In this document: piece after piece, positions 42,902-52,650 of the stretch
Numbering within the stretch: the stretch's first letter is position 1
How the letters are laid out: each line of letters begins with the position of its first letter
DNA from: [Clostridium] hylemonae DSM 15053
Lineage (GTDB): Bacteria > Bacillota > Clostridia > Lachnospirales > Lachnospiraceae
DNA length: 64,000 nucleotides
NCBI RefSeq assembly: GCF_008281175.1
Contig: NZ_CP036524.1
Location: 2,852,001-2,916,000 of the forward strand
Reading direction: 5' to 3'
Translations under genes and position numbers: made by a program
The notes under the pieces: generated by a model
Told to the model about the DNA's origin: nothing
Seen by the model: the letters and a program-made list of their open reading frames with translations, nothing else
Databases searched by the model: none

Positions 42902-44608
42902 TCACAGCCGTCTCAGCCGGTCAAGTGTCTGGTACAGATCCAGCGTTCCGTATCCCCACTGCCGGTTCGGATATTCCAGTAAAGGCCTCTGCTGTGCTCC
43001 GAGCACGAACAGATTTCTGATCTCGCTCGTACCTACCCCAAGATTTACCGTCTGCTCTCTCACCACCCATTCTGCCAGAAGCGCGGAGGCGCCGGCAGTT
43101 ATGGCCGCGGCAACGCTTGAACCTGTTCTCTTTGTAAATCTGCCCCCCGGTACGGCGCCGGTCACGCCCACTCCCGGAGCGGCAAAGTCCGGCTTGATAA
43201 TACCACTTCTAGTATACCCTCTCCCGGAATTAATATCAATACTATTGTCCGTTCCGTTATAGTAGGCCACTGTCATACCGCCGACCGTGCTGCCCGGTTC
43301 TGTGATGGTCGTCTCCGGGTCAGCCTCCAGGAAAAATACTTCTCCGGATAAAAATTCCTGCATAGGCAGCCACAGATGGAACACACCGTCCGAAAGCTGG
43401 AGCGGCTGCACAACGATCCTCCAGATGCCCTCCGACGGCCCGTCAAAACGCATAAAGATAAGCTGTGAGTCGTTGTTCTCTGTCAGCAGCCTGTATTCCG
43501 CCGTAACTATCGTCTGGTCAAAGGTAAACGTATATACGTATCTGCTTCCCTGGCGGACCGAGATGACCGGCGTCCGCTCGCCGGAAGGTGACACGATGGA
43601 AATGGTCATCAGATTCGGCACAGAAGTCCACAGCTCTGTCACAAAGCCTCCTACGCCCGCGCCCACCCGTATCTCGACCTCTCTTCGTTCTCCCATATCC
43701 TCAAATCTTCCGGAGAAATGATGCCGCTGGTTCGCCTCATTTCCGTTTCCGATCACCACGATTCTGTCCATAGTCATAGAGTAACTGTTCAATATGCTCG
43801 ACAGAAGCGTCGCGCTGTTGTGCCCCCCGAAGTTCGTACCGAGGGCAATGCATATGACAAGAGGCATGTTTCTTTCCTCTGCCAGCGTGCTCAAATACCT
43901 GAGCCCGAGCATGATGTCATTTTCCTGATAGCAGACTGCCTCCGGATCAATGGAATAAAACGCCTTCAGATAATCTTTCGCTTCTTTCAGCTTAACAACG
44001 GCGATGGTAGACTCGGGCGCCGCGCCGAGAAACTGATTTTCCACGTCCGCCCCTCCTGCCGCCACACTGGCCAGAAATGTACCATGGCTGTTTGTGTCCA
44101 CGGTAGGAACAAGCTCTTCTGGCGTCTCTGAACGGAGCGCTTCGTTGATCGCTTCCTCCGTGTATTCACTTCCGTATGCAAATTCCTCAGGCGGCGTACC
44201 GTCATGGACCGTCTGATCCCAGATTCCCGCGATGCGCGTGCTGCCGTCCAGATTGCGGAATATCGGATTCTTATAATCGATCCCGGTGTCCACAAATCCG
44301 ATCATTATATTTGCTCCCATCAGCTGCAGCGCGGGATAATTCTGGGCCGCGGTGATGCCCGACTGGTTCAGCGCTTCCATATCAATGAGACTGTAGCAGT
44401 TGGGGATAGAGTTGTACCAGTACCTCTCAATACTCAAAGGTTCCATTCCTTCGCTGTTTATGTATATGGCTTTATATCCGTAATCCATATTCTGTATACA
44501 ATACCGGTCATCCTGAATCCCCATATCGCTGAGGCTGCGGTACCCGGGAAAAATAAAATCCCAGTACCCCTGGGATAGTATCTGTTCTTGGCACGTTTCT
44601 CTGTCCAT
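42902..44608 (-). CDS. Subtilisin-like S8 peptidase (Csp-like)
   Basis: A 568-residue subtilase with the full triad: Asp in GFVDTGIDY (about 109), His in DTNSHGTFLAS (about 171) and Ser in TGSSVAAA (about 505; GSS replaces the usual GTS). There is no signal peptide. The architecture, with an inserted jelly-roll of about 180 residues before the serine block, resembles the Csp germination proteases of clostridia, though such S8 proteins are multi-copy in Lachnospiraceae. It heads an operon with a small coiled-coil protein, the LspA-like protein and a K+ channel. Its RBS lies within a 13-bp hairpin immediately upstream. Confidence 0.88.
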   Translation of the reverse strand: MDRETCQEQILSQGYWDFIFPGYRSLSDMGIQDDRYCIQNMDYGYKAIYINSEGMEPLSIERYWYNSIPNCYSLIDMEALNQSGITAAQNYPALQLMGANIMIGFVDTGIDYKNPIFRNLDGSTRIAGIWDQTVHDGTPPEEFAYGSEYTEEAINEALRSETPEELVPTVDTNSHGTFLASVAAGGADVENQFLGAAPESTIAVVKLKEAKDYLKAFYSIDPEAVCYQENDIMLGLRYLSTLAEERNMPLVICIALGTNFGGHNSATLLSSILNSYSMTMDRIVVIGNGNEANQRHHFSGRFEDMGERREVEIRVGAGVGGFVTELWTSVPNLMTISIVSPSGERTPVISVRQGSRYVYTFTFDQTIVTAEYRLLTENNDSQLIFMRFDGPSEGIWRIVVQPLQLSDGVFHLWLPMQEFLSGEVFFLEADPETTITEPGSTVGGMTVAYYNGTDNSIDINSGRGYTRSGIIKPDFAAPGVGVTGAVPGGRFTKRTGSSVAAAITAGASALLAEWVVREQTVNLGVGTSEIRNLFVLGAQQRPLLEYPNRQWGYGTLDLYQTLDRLRRL

Positions 44609-44615
44609 AAAAAAT

Positions 44616-44646
44616 CCTCATATACTTTTTAATAAAGTATATGAGG
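44616..44646 (-). terminator. Terminator hairpin containing the RBS of the subtilase gene
   Basis: On the minus strand CCTCATATACTTT pairs with AAAGTATATGAGG around a 5-base loop and is followed by ATTTTTT directly before the subtilase ATG at 44608. The last bases of the stem, GAGG, are the only RBS candidate. It can end the antiporter operon and also sequester the RBS. Confidence 0.72.
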
Positions 44647-44674
44647 AAAATATGCATCTATGTACACCGCTTTT

Positions 44675-45934
44675 TTATTTTTCTTCCCCCCGCAGTATGG
44701 AGGCGCCTTCATAGTAACTGGAGACTTCCTTCTCCTTGGCTACCGGAAGATCCGGCCCCTTCTTGAAGATGATCTTCAAAAGGATCGGCGTGATGATGGT
44801 CGTAAATACAACCATGATCACGACAGGGCCGAGGAAGGCGGAACTCATAAGTCCCATGGCAGAACCTTTGCTCGCCACGATCAGGGCAACCTCGCCCCGT
44901 GATATCATGCCGACGCCTATCCGCCTGCACTGATATGGCTTATAGCCGCATGCTTTGGCTCCGAGCCCGCAGCCGACGATCTTTGTCAGCACCGCAACGA
45001 GCATAAGCAGCAGGGAAAAGGCGACGATCATACCGCTCATCTTCGGAAGTATGACCTTCAGCCCGATACTCGCAAAAAACACCGGAGAAAGCAGCATATA
45101 GGAAAGCGTATCAAACTTCGTCTGGATAAACACAGACCGCTCCGTATTGGATATGATCAGGCCCGCAATAAACGCACCGGTGATATCGGCCACTCCAAAG
45201 TATTCTTCCGCGATATACGCCATGAGAAGGCAGAACACAAACGCGATGATGACATGTCTGTGCAGTCCTCTGGACGCGCCTTCCGTCCACGCCTTGTACA
45301 CCTTATAGAAGATAAAGCCGGCCACGCCGGAGAATACGAAAAAGCCGGCGATCTTCAGCATGACTGTCCCAATATGTACAGAAGGGTCGGCCATACTCGT
45401 AACAACCGTCAGTGCAATAATACCGAGTATATCGTCGATGATGGCCGCTCCGAGAATGGCATTCCCGGAACGTGTCTTAAGCTTCCCCATCTCCTTGAGC
45501 GTCTCAACCGTGATGCTGACGGAGGTGGCTGTCAGTATGATCCCTATAAAGATATTCTGGAGAAAAATGCTGGCATCGGCATCAGACGCAATCATGTCCG
45601 GCCTGTTGAAAAAGTATGCCAGTCCGAACCCTCCCGCAAGCGGCACGAGCACGCCGCACAGCGCAATGACGAAAGAAGCCTTTCCGCTCGCTTTAAGCTC
45701 CTGTATATCGGTCTCAAGACCTGCGCAGAACATGAGAACGATCACGCCGATCTCGGCAACCTCATGGATAAAACTCGTCTCCGTGAGCACTCCGGCCACC
45801 GCCGGCCCGAGCAGAAGTCCCGCAAGCAGCGCCCCCACGACCTGAGGCATCTGTACCTTCCTTGTCGCCAGCCCCAGAAGTTTTGTACACAATAAAATAA
45901 CTGCCAGATCCAGTAAATAACTATAACTATTCAT
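44675..45934 (-). CDS. CPA2-family cation:proton antiporter
   Basis: A 419-residue KefB/GerN-type antiporter with about 13 membrane helices. CPA2 landmarks include GALLAGLLLGP, MFCAGLETD with the acidic residue of helix 3, GAAIIDDILGI (paired Asp typical of electrogenic exchangers) and ISRGEVALIVA. There is no TrkA-N domain. The start codon overlaps the clpX stop by one base, indicating translational coupling at the end of the long operon. Confidence 0.92.
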   Translation of the reverse strand: MNSYSYLLDLAVILLCTKLLGLATRKVQMPQVVGALLAGLLLGPAVAGVLTETSFIHEVAEIGVIVLMFCAGLETDIQELKASGKASFVIALCGVLVPLAGGFGLAYFFNRPDMIASDADASIFLQNIFIGIILTATSVSITVETLKEMGKLKTRSGNAILGAAIIDDILGIIALTVVTSMADPSVHIGTVMLKIAGFFVFSGVAGFIFYKVYKAWTEGASRGLHRHVIIAFVFCLLMAYIAEEYFGVADITGAFIAGLIISNTERSVFIQTKFDTLSYMLLSPVFFASIGLKVILPKMSGMIVAFSLLLMLVAVLTKIVGCGLGAKACGYKPYQCRRIGVGMISRGEVALIVASKGSAMGLMSSAFLGPVVIMVVFTTIITPILLKIIFKKGPDLPVAKEKEVSSYYEGASILRGEEK

Positions 45935-47373
45935 TATCTCAACCTCATGGCTTCCTGTCCTCTGAGCATGATGACAGGTCCTCCCGTTCCTTCTATGTAT
46001 TCTTTTGTGATCGTCACTTCTCCGATATTGTCATCCTTCGGAATCTCATACATGATATCAAGCATAAATTCTTCGATAATGGCACGCAGCGCCCTTGCTC
46101 CGGTATCTTTTTCCATCGCTTTTCCCGCAATGGCCTGCAAAGCTCCCTCATCAAAATCCAGCTTCACCTCATCCAGCGCAAGCAGCTTCTGATACTGCTT
46201 CAGTATCGCGTTCTTCGGCTCTTTTAATATCTTGACGAGCATATCCTGATCCAGCCCACGCAGCGTAAATATGATCGGAAGACGGCCGATAAACTCCGGT
46301 ATCATCCCGAAGTTGCGAAGATCTTCCACGGTAACCTTCTCAAGGATCGTCTTGTCGTGGTCATATTTGTCTTTCAGATCCGCCCCGAATCCGATGGAAG
46401 ACTGCTTCGTCAGACGTTCTTTTATAATACCTTCCAGATCCGGAAATGCCCCTCCGCATATGAATAATATATTTCTCGTGTTCACCGTCGTAAGCGGCAC
46501 CATGGCGTTTTTGCTGTTCGCGCCGACCGGCACTTCCACGTCGCTTCCCTCGAGAAGTTTGAGCATTCCCTGCTGGACAGACTCACCGCTTACGTCCCGC
46601 TGGCTCGTGTTCTTTTTCTTGGCAATCTTGTCGATCTCATCGATAAAAATAATACCCTGCTCCGCCTTCTCCACGTCGTTGTCCGCAGCCGCCAGAAGCT
46701 TGGATACGACACTTTCGATATCGTCCCCTATGTAGCCCGCCTCTGTAAGGGAGGTGGCGTCCGTGATCGCCAGCGGCACATCGAGAAGCCGCGCCAGCGT
46801 CTTTACAAGATATGTCTTGCCGGAACCGGTAGGTCCGATCATGAGCATATTGGATTTCTCTATCTCTATGTCATCCATCGTATCCGTTGCCACTCTTTTA
46901 TAATGATTATACACCCCGACAGACATGACCTTCTTGGCGTACTCCTGTCCTACCACATACTCGTCCAGGCTCGCCTTTATCCTGTGGGGCGCCGGAATCT
47001 CTCTGATATCGATCAGGGGCTTTTTGTCCTCCCCCTCTTTTTTCTTCTTGATCTTCTGCTGTTTCGGAATATTCTGCTGCTCCATATCGGCCATGTTGAA
47101 CACCTGGACGCCCGGCATGTTCATAAGCTGGCTGTAGTCGATCTGACCGTTGCTCATGGCGTCAAAGCTCTTCTGCATACAGTCGCTGCACACCGATATA
47201 TTGTTCGGCAGCTCTATCATCTTGCCCGCGGTGCTCTCCGGACGATGGCAGATAAAGCAGACTTTTTCGTACTCATCGTCCTCTTTTTTCGTCTCTTCCA
47301 CTTCGACGTCGGTACCGTCCACTTTTTCTATCTCTGTCTCGTTCGGTTCATTTTTCTTATCTTTATCAGACAT
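45934..47373 (-). CDS. clpX: ClpX-type ATPase with extended N-terminus and linker
   Basis: A 479-residue AAA+ unfoldase. The zinc-binding domain (about 35-75) has paired cysteines in CFICHRP and CSDCM. Walker A is GPTGSGKTY, Walker B is IFIDEIDK, and the arginine-finger region is intact. The ClpP-docking loop IGFG is present (SSIGFGAD). It is longer than a typical ClpX (about 420 residues) because of an acidic N-terminal extension of about 33 residues and a basic linker rich in K (KKKKEG). No clpP is nearby; it is in an operon with ligA and an antiporter. It could be the main ClpX relocated, or a second paralogue. Confidence 0.88.
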   Translation of the reverse strand: MSDKDKKNEPNETEIEKVDGTDVEVEETKKEDDEYEKVCFICHRPESTAGKMIELPNNISVCSDCMQKSFDAMSNGQIDYSQLMNMPGVQVFNMADMEQQNIPKQQKIKKKKEGEDKKPLIDIREIPAPHRIKASLDEYVVGQEYAKKVMSVGVYNHYKRVATDTMDDIEIEKSNMLMIGPTGSGKTYLVKTLARLLDVPLAITDATSLTEAGYIGDDIESVVSKLLAAADNDVEKAEQGIIFIDEIDKIAKKKNTSQRDVSGESVQQGMLKLLEGSDVEVPVGANSKNAMVPLTTVNTRNILFICGGAFPDLEGIIKERLTKQSSIGFGADLKDKYDHDKTILEKVTVEDLRNFGMIPEFIGRLPIIFTLRGLDQDMLVKILKEPKNAILKQYQKLLALDEVKLDFDEGALQAIAGKAMEKDTGARALRAIIEEFMLDIMYEIPKDDNIGEVTITKEYIEGTGGPVIMLRGQEAMRLR

Positions 47374-47390
47374 TTTTTCCCTTCTTTCTG

Positions 47391-49370
47391 TCAGCCCTGA
47401 CTTTCACCGAGCATTTCCAGGAAATCTTTTTCAGATATGATGGGAATTCCCAGTTCATTGGCTTTCTTATTTTTGGATGATGTGGATGTCACATCATTAT
47501 TTATGAGGTAATTTGTTTTGGAAGTCACGGAACCTGTCACCTTTCCGCCGAGGTTCTCGATCAGTTCCTTTATCTCGCCCCGGTTTGCAAAGTGTTCCAC
47601 ACTCCCGGTTATCACAAAGTTAACGCCCGCGAATCTCTGCTCCTTCTGTTCTGTCTCCTCTGCCGGTATCGTGAGTTCTTTTAAAAGGTCGCGGAATATG
47701 CGCACATGCCTTTCATCTGAAAAATAATCGACAAAGGCTCCGGCGATCACGCCTCCCACGCCCTGGATTGCACTTAATTCCTCCGGTCCGGCGGCAAGCA
47801 TTTTGTCTGTGTCACAGCCGAATTCACTGCATATCATCTTTGCGTTTGCCAGGCCGATGTTGGCGATCCCAAGCCCGTAGATCACTTTGGGCAGTGTGGT
47901 AGTCCTTGCTTTCTCTATGCTTTCTATAAGATTGCGGTATGATTTTTCCCCGAACCCTTCCATTTTTTCTATCTCATCCTGGAAGCGTTCCAGATGAAAA
48001 ATATCTGCATACTCTTTAATATACCCCTTTGCGATGAATTTTTCCAGTGTTGCTTCAGATAATCCTTCAATATTCAGCGCGTCTCTGCTCACAAACAGAG
48101 CGAAAGACTTCAGATGCTTTGCCTGACAGTCCGGATTGATGCAGTACAGCGCCTTTGCGTTGCTCACCTGTTTGACCTCTGTATCGCCGCCGCACACCGG
48201 ACAGTGCAGAGGAATATCTTTCACACCGCTTCTTGTGAGATTCTCCGCGATCTGGGGGATGATCATATTTGCCTTATATACTTCTATCTCATCGCCCACG
48301 CCGAGTTCAAGTTCCTCCATGATACTCAGGTTATGGACGCTTGCCCTGCTGACCGTCGTACCTTCAAGTTCTACAGGCTCGAATATGGCTACCGGATTGA
48401 TCAGTCCTGTCCTGGATGGACTCCACTCGATCTCGAGAAGCTTTGTCTCCTTCGTCTCATCCGCCCACTTAAATGCAAATGAATCTCTCGGAAACTTGGA
48501 AGTCCTCCCCAGTGAGCGTCCATATTCCACATCATCATATACTAACACAAGTCCGTCCGATGGAAAATCGTTTTCCGCTATTTTTTCGGAAAATTTAATA
48601 ACTTCCGCCTCCAGCGTATCCTTTGTGACTTCGCAGAATTCCACCACTTCAAATCCTTGTTCTCTCAGCCACTCCATCTGACAGACACGGGAATTATGAA
48701 AATCAACGCCGTCTGCCTGTACGAGCGTGAACGCATAAAACCTGACATTGCGCTTTGCCGTGATCTCGTTGTTCAACTGGCGTACAGAGCCGCTGCAAAG
48801 ATTGCGGGGATTTTTGTATCTGGCGTCCACATCCTCTATCTCCCCGTTGATCTTCTCAAAATCTTTATATCCGATGACCGCTTCTCCCCGCAGTATGAGT
48901 TCTCCTTTGTAGGCGATCTGGAGCGGAATGTTCCTGAACACTCTGGCATTGTTCGTGATGACTTCGCCCACCTCCCCGTTGCCTCTCGTAACCGCCTTAT
49001 ACAACGTTCCGTCACGGTATGTGAGTACGATCGTCAGACCGTCCAGCTTCCACGACATCATAACTTTCTGGCCGCCGGCAAACTTCTTAAGTTCCTCCAC
49101 ATCCTTTGTCTTATCCAGTGACAGCATGGGACTGTCGTGCCTCTCTTTGGGCAGTTCACTTAAGACTTCATATCCTACATTTGCCGTCGGGCTGCCCGAC
49201 AGCGTTATTCCAAGCTCTTTCTCCAATGACACGAGTTCGTCATACAGTCTGTCATACTCGTAATTGCTCATGATCTCTTCCGCGTCCTGATAATAGGCCT
49301 TCCCCGCCTTATTCAGCTGTTCTACCAGTTCCTGCATTCTTGCCTTTTTCTGTCTGCTCATATAATTCAT
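47391..49370 (-). CDS. ligA: NAD-dependent DNA ligase
   Basis: A 659-residue ligase that seals nicks during replication and repair. An Ia domain is followed by the adenylation motif KLDG (in MMSWKLDGL), with NAD-binding residues in the N-terminal domain. The OB fold and a zinc finger (CPVCGG ... CINPDC) follow. HhH repeats (about 430-560) and a C-terminal BRCT domain (about 585-655, FVITGSV...GGKVTGSVT) complete the standard architecture. The ATG at 49368-49370 follows AGGAG. The 5' end overlaps the rluF gene by 62 bases, an unusually long overlap. Confidence 0.95.
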   Translation of the reverse strand: MNYMSRQKKARMQELVEQLNKAGKAYYQDAEEIMSNYEYDRLYDELVSLEKELGITLSGSPTANVGYEVLSELPKERHDSPMLSLDKTKDVEELKKFAGGQKVMMSWKLDGLTIVLTYRDGTLYKAVTRGNGEVGEVITNNARVFRNIPLQIAYKGELILRGEAVIGYKDFEKINGEIEDVDARYKNPRNLCSGSVRQLNNEITAKRNVRFYAFTLVQADGVDFHNSRVCQMEWLREQGFEVVEFCEVTKDTLEAEVIKFSEKIAENDFPSDGLVLVYDDVEYGRSLGRTSKFPRDSFAFKWADETKETKLLEIEWSPSRTGLINPVAIFEPVELEGTTVSRASVHNLSIMEELELGVGDEIEVYKANMIIPQIAENLTRSGVKDIPLHCPVCGGDTEVKQVSNAKALYCINPDCQAKHLKSFALFVSRDALNIEGLSEATLEKFIAKGYIKEYADIFHLERFQDEIEKMEGFGEKSYRNLIESIEKARTTTLPKVIYGLGIANIGLANAKMICSEFGCDTDKMLAAGPEELSAIQGVGGVIAGAFVDYFSDERHVRIFRDLLKELTIPAEETEQKEQRFAGVNFVITGSVEHFANRGEIKELIENLGGKVTGSVTSKTNYLINNDVTSTSSKNKKANELGIPIISEKDFLEMLGESQG

Positions 49371-50052
49371 TTAACTCCTGCTCTGTCAGTTTTCGGTAAG
49401 CACCGGGTTTCAAATTTCCCAGTTCGATATTCATAATACGTATTCTAACCAGACGCTTCACCTTATATCCGAGCGCCTCGCACATTCTCCGGATCTGGCG
49501 GTTCAGCCCCTGGGTCAGAATGATCGTAAATATATAAGTCCCGCACTGTCTGACCTCGCACGGTCTCGTGACTTCATCGAGCCCTTTCTCTTTGTCGACC
49601 AGCCGGACACCGGACGACATGCGGTTTACAAATTCCTCTGTCACCGGTTTATTGACCCATACCTTATATTCCTTCTCATGCCCGTATCTGGAGCGCATCA
49701 TACCATTGATCAGTTCCCCGTCGTCCGTCATGATGAGAAGCCCTTCGGACTCTTTGTCCAGCCGCCCTGCATACGTGATCCGCTCCGGATATTTTAAAAA
49801 GCGGATAATATTGTTCTTTACCCGCTTATCTTCTGTACATACGATACCGGCGGGCTTATGCACCGCCAGTACCGTCTTTTTGTCTTTACTTCTAATGCGT
49901 TTTTTTCCGACGCGCACCTCGCTTGAGGGATCCACCTGCATGCCCGGTACGGCCTTTTTCCCGTCCACAGTCACGCGGCCTTCTTCGATCAGTCTGTCGG
50001 CCTCCCGCCTGGAACAGACGCCCGCCTCACTTAAGAATTTATTCAGTCTCAT
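49309..50052 (-). CDS. rluF: 23S rRNA pseudouridine synthase, RluF-like
   Basis: A 247-residue RsuA/RluB/E/F-family pseudouridine synthase. It has an N-terminal S4 RNA-binding domain (about 1-60, MRLNKFLSEAGVCSRREAD) and the catalytic Asp in GRLDKESEGL. ILTQGLNRQIRRMCE with VRIRIMN resembles RluF, which modifies U2604 of 23S rRNA and a tRNA-Tyr position in E. coli. Overlaps of 14 bases with the DHHW gene and 62 bases with ligA place it inside a tightly packed operon. Confidence 0.88.
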   Translation of the reverse strand: MRLNKFLSEAGVCSRREADRLIEEGRVTVDGKKAVPGMQVDPSSEVRVGKKRIRSKDKKTVLAVHKPAGIVCTEDKRVKNNIIRFLKYPERITYAGRLDKESEGLLIMTDDGELINGMMRSRYGHEKEYKVWVNKPVTEEFVNRMSSGVRLVDKEKGLDEVTRPCEVRQCGTYIFTIILTQGLNRQIRRMCEALGYKVKRLVRIRIMNIELGNLKPGAYRKLTEQELNELYEQTEKGKNAGTGRTAE

Positions 50053-51220
50053 TATTTTTCAGCACTCCGCTTATACTGTTATCTTCCACAAATGTGTTAC
50101 CGTTATACAAAAACAATATATCTGTGATCTTATTTTCTTCCATCACCTGATGGATATCTCCATAATAATACCTTGGGTCAATAATTATAATCTCCCTGAA
50201 GAACGGCGTCAAGAAGGGGACGAGACAATTCGCATAAGAATCTTTGACAAGCAGCAGGCGTTCTGTAGAAGCCGCAGTCGTCTTGAGGTCGATCACCGCG
50301 TGATTGCCGCCGAGGAACATGGCATACTGGTCTTTTTCCTTCAGCTTTGAAGCGTCATAGAGACTGGCTGTTTTTTTCTGTTCATCCACATAATTGAGGA
50401 CAATGTCCGGTGATTTTTCCCCCTTCTCTGGCACATAAATGTGTATCGGCTCTCTGTAGCCCTGCTCATATCCGCTCGTGGCCGACAGCGTACCGTTAAA
50501 GTCATTGCTCACCGTATATTTTTCCCACTTTGGACCATTGGCAGTATCAAGCCCCATGGCCTTGGCGAGCTCTTCATATGCGTAGCTTGCCCCGAGTGTT
50601 GTCCAGTGATGGTCTGTGTGATAGTAGATATCCTCATTCCGGTGTTTCTTCAACACCTTCTGAACATCGACCCAGTTGATCTTGCCGCCCAGTTCCTTCC
50701 GTATATTTTCAAACTGCTTTTCCTGTGCCTCTGTCTCTGCCAGAGCCGGCAGCTTGTCCGACATGACATTGGCTGCATTCGGGACAAGAGCAAAGTAGAC
50801 GGGAATATCCACATAAGACTGCTCAAACGCCCTGATCGCCTCGATATTTTCCTCAAGCTGCTCTTCATTGGGCTTTGCAATGTCTTCCAGCAGATAGTTT
50901 TTCTTTCCTTTGAACACGCCGTTGGAATCCCGCCTGCCCATAAGTAGATCTACATTTGTTTTCAGCGACACCCAGAGATCCCTCGCGGCAAACTGGTCTG
51001 ATTTATACGACTCATACTGTTTCATATACCGGCCGCCTGTGACGCCGGACAGGGTAAACGCAGGCTTCTGTTCCAGCATACGGTTCTCTTTCTGTGAGAA
51101 CTCCTTGTCTCTGTGCACAAGATTCACGAGGCAGATAACGGCGAGCATGGCCAGAAACAGCAGCGCGGCCGCTTTTTTTATTTGCACTTTTCTTTTTCTT
51201 CTATCTGATTTCTGCTTCAT
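50039..51220 (-). CDS. DHHW-family (AlgJ/AlgX-like) O-acylation protein
   Basis: A 393-residue protein with an N-terminal membrane anchor (about 17-35) and an extracellular SGNH-like domain. The DHHW motif appears as TDHHWTTLG near 190. SYANC near the C-terminal third may be the SGNH serine block. Related proteins (AlgJ, AlgX, DltD-like) complete acyl transfer to surface glycans. It directly follows an MBOAT acyltransferase gene, the standard pairing for extracellular O-acetylation. Confidence 0.88.
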   Translation of the reverse strand: MKQKSDRRKRKVQIKKAAALLFLAMLAVICLVNLVHRDKEFSQKENRMLEQKPAFTLSGVTGGRYMKQYESYKSDQFAARDLWVSLKTNVDLLMGRRDSNGVFKGKKNYLLEDIAKPNEEQLEENIEAIRAFEQSYVDIPVYFALVPNAANVMSDKLPALAETEAQEKQFENIRKELGGKINWVDVQKVLKKHRNEDIYYHTDHHWTTLGASYAYEELAKAMGLDTANGPKWEKYTVSNDFNGTLSATSGYEQGYREPIHIYVPEKGEKSPDIVLNYVDEQKKTASLYDASKLKEKDQYAMFLGGNHAVIDLKTTAASTERLLLVKDSYANCLVPFLTPFFREIIIIDPRYYYGDIHQVMEENKITDILFLYNGNTFVEDNSISGVLKNNETE

Positions 51221-51229
51221 TTCCTGCTC

Positions 51230-52633
51230 CTAAAACCTAAAGTATAAAAATGGATTATATGTCTCCGTCACGAGATACGCAATGCACAAAAGGAACAAGA
51301 TCCCGTACACAGTACAGTTGACGGCGATCCTGTTCTTCCCGGACCCGTATACAAAACGTTCATACAGATCATGGACAGCCGGAGTTGAGCCGATGACCGC
51401 AGCAGCCCACAGTACAAGGTTCGTCACAAGCAGATAGAACCCCTCCTTATCGGCCAGTCCGCTGCCGCCTCCGAACATAAGCTTCAGATACTGAACAGCG
51501 CTCCCAAGCGTAGGGCTGAAGAAAAACACCCAGCCGACCATGACGAGCACAATGCTGTAAACATGCCTCAGAAAACCGGGCAGCCTTTCAAGCACACGGT
51601 ACAGGAGATATTTTTCGGCGAGGAGCAGTATACCATAGTACAGGCCCCACACGACAAAGTTCCAGCTCGCGCCGTGCCAGAGCCCGGTGAGCAGCCACAC
51701 GACAAGTATATTGCGCACATGCTTCCCTGTGCCGGCACGGTTTCCCCCGAGCGGTATATAGACGTATTCTTTGAACCATGTGCTCAAAGATATATGCCAT
51801 CTGCGCCAGAATTCCGTTATACTTTTCGATATATAAGGATAGTCAAAGTTCTTCAGAAACTGGAAGCCAAACATCTTACCGAGCCCGAGCGCCATATCTG
51901 AATAACCACTGAAATCAAAGTATATCTGGAACGTATAAGCGGCACATCCAAGCCACGCCGTGAGCACCGAAGTATCCGCGGCTCCGAGGGAAGTCACTTT
52001 CGTAAATATCATGCCGGTAGTATTCGCGATCAGCACTTTTTTGGCAAGGCCCCTGATAAAGTACAGCGCCCCGTCTCCAAACTTGCCCCAGGATTCCTGT
52101 CGGATACGGAGCTGCCGCTGTATGTCTGCATATTTTACGATCGGCCCCGCGATCAGCTGAGGAAACATACTTACATACAAGGCAAAATCCAGGAGGTTCC
52201 TCTGCACTCTCACATTTCCTCTGTATACATCGATTATATAGGACAATGTCTGGAATGTGTAAAAGGAAATGCCGATCGGAAGCGCCAGCTCCCGGTAAGG
52301 TATGTCGACCGGCAGCACGGAATTGATACTGTCGAGCACAAAACCTTCGTATTTGAAAAATCCAAGAATACACAGATTTACGGCAACATTAAAAATGAGG
52401 CTCTTCCTTGCCTCATGCCTGTTGTTCAGATGTCTTGCAATATCTAGTCCGCTGATATAGTTAAACAAAATAGAAAGTATCATGAGAAAAATATAGAACG
52501 GCTCCCCCCATGCGTAGAAAACAAGACTTCCCGCAAGAAGCACCGGATTCTTGAACTTTCCCGGAACAAGATAATACAAGATCAATATGATCGGTAAAAA
52601 CGTAAATAAAAATACAATACTGCTAAATAGCAT
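51230..52633 (-). CDS. MBOAT-family membrane O-acyltransferase (AlgI/PatA-like)
   Basis: A 467-residue polytopic membrane protein with about 11 helices. MBOAT landmarks are EFWRRWHISLSTWFKEYVYIPLGGNR and the catalytic histidine in LTGLWHGASWNF. It would move acetyl groups from cytoplasmic acetyl-CoA across the membrane to a partner such as the DHHW protein encoded 10 bases downstream. The target polymer is unknown; no glycan-synthesis genes are nearby. Confidence 0.94.
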   Translation of the reverse strand: MLFSSIVFLFTFLPIILILYYLVPGKFKNPVLLAGSLVFYAWGEPFYIFLMILSILFNYISGLDIARHLNNRHEARKSLIFNVAVNLCILGFFKYEGFVLDSINSVLPVDIPYRELALPIGISFYTFQTLSYIIDVYRGNVRVQRNLLDFALYVSMFPQLIAGPIVKYADIQRQLRIRQESWGKFGDGALYFIRGLAKKVLIANTTGMIFTKVTSLGAADTSVLTAWLGCAAYTFQIYFDFSGYSDMALGLGKMFGFQFLKNFDYPYISKSITEFWRRWHISLSTWFKEYVYIPLGGNRAGTGKHVRNILVVWLLTGLWHGASWNFVVWGLYYGILLLAEKYLLYRVLERLPGFLRHVYSIVLVMVGWVFFFSPTLGSAVQYLKLMFGGGSGLADKEGFYLLVTNLVLWAAAVIGSTPAVHDLYERFVYGSGKNRIAVNCTVYGILFLLCIAYLVTETYNPFLYFRF

Positions 52634-52650
52634 GACTTCCGTATCCTTTT

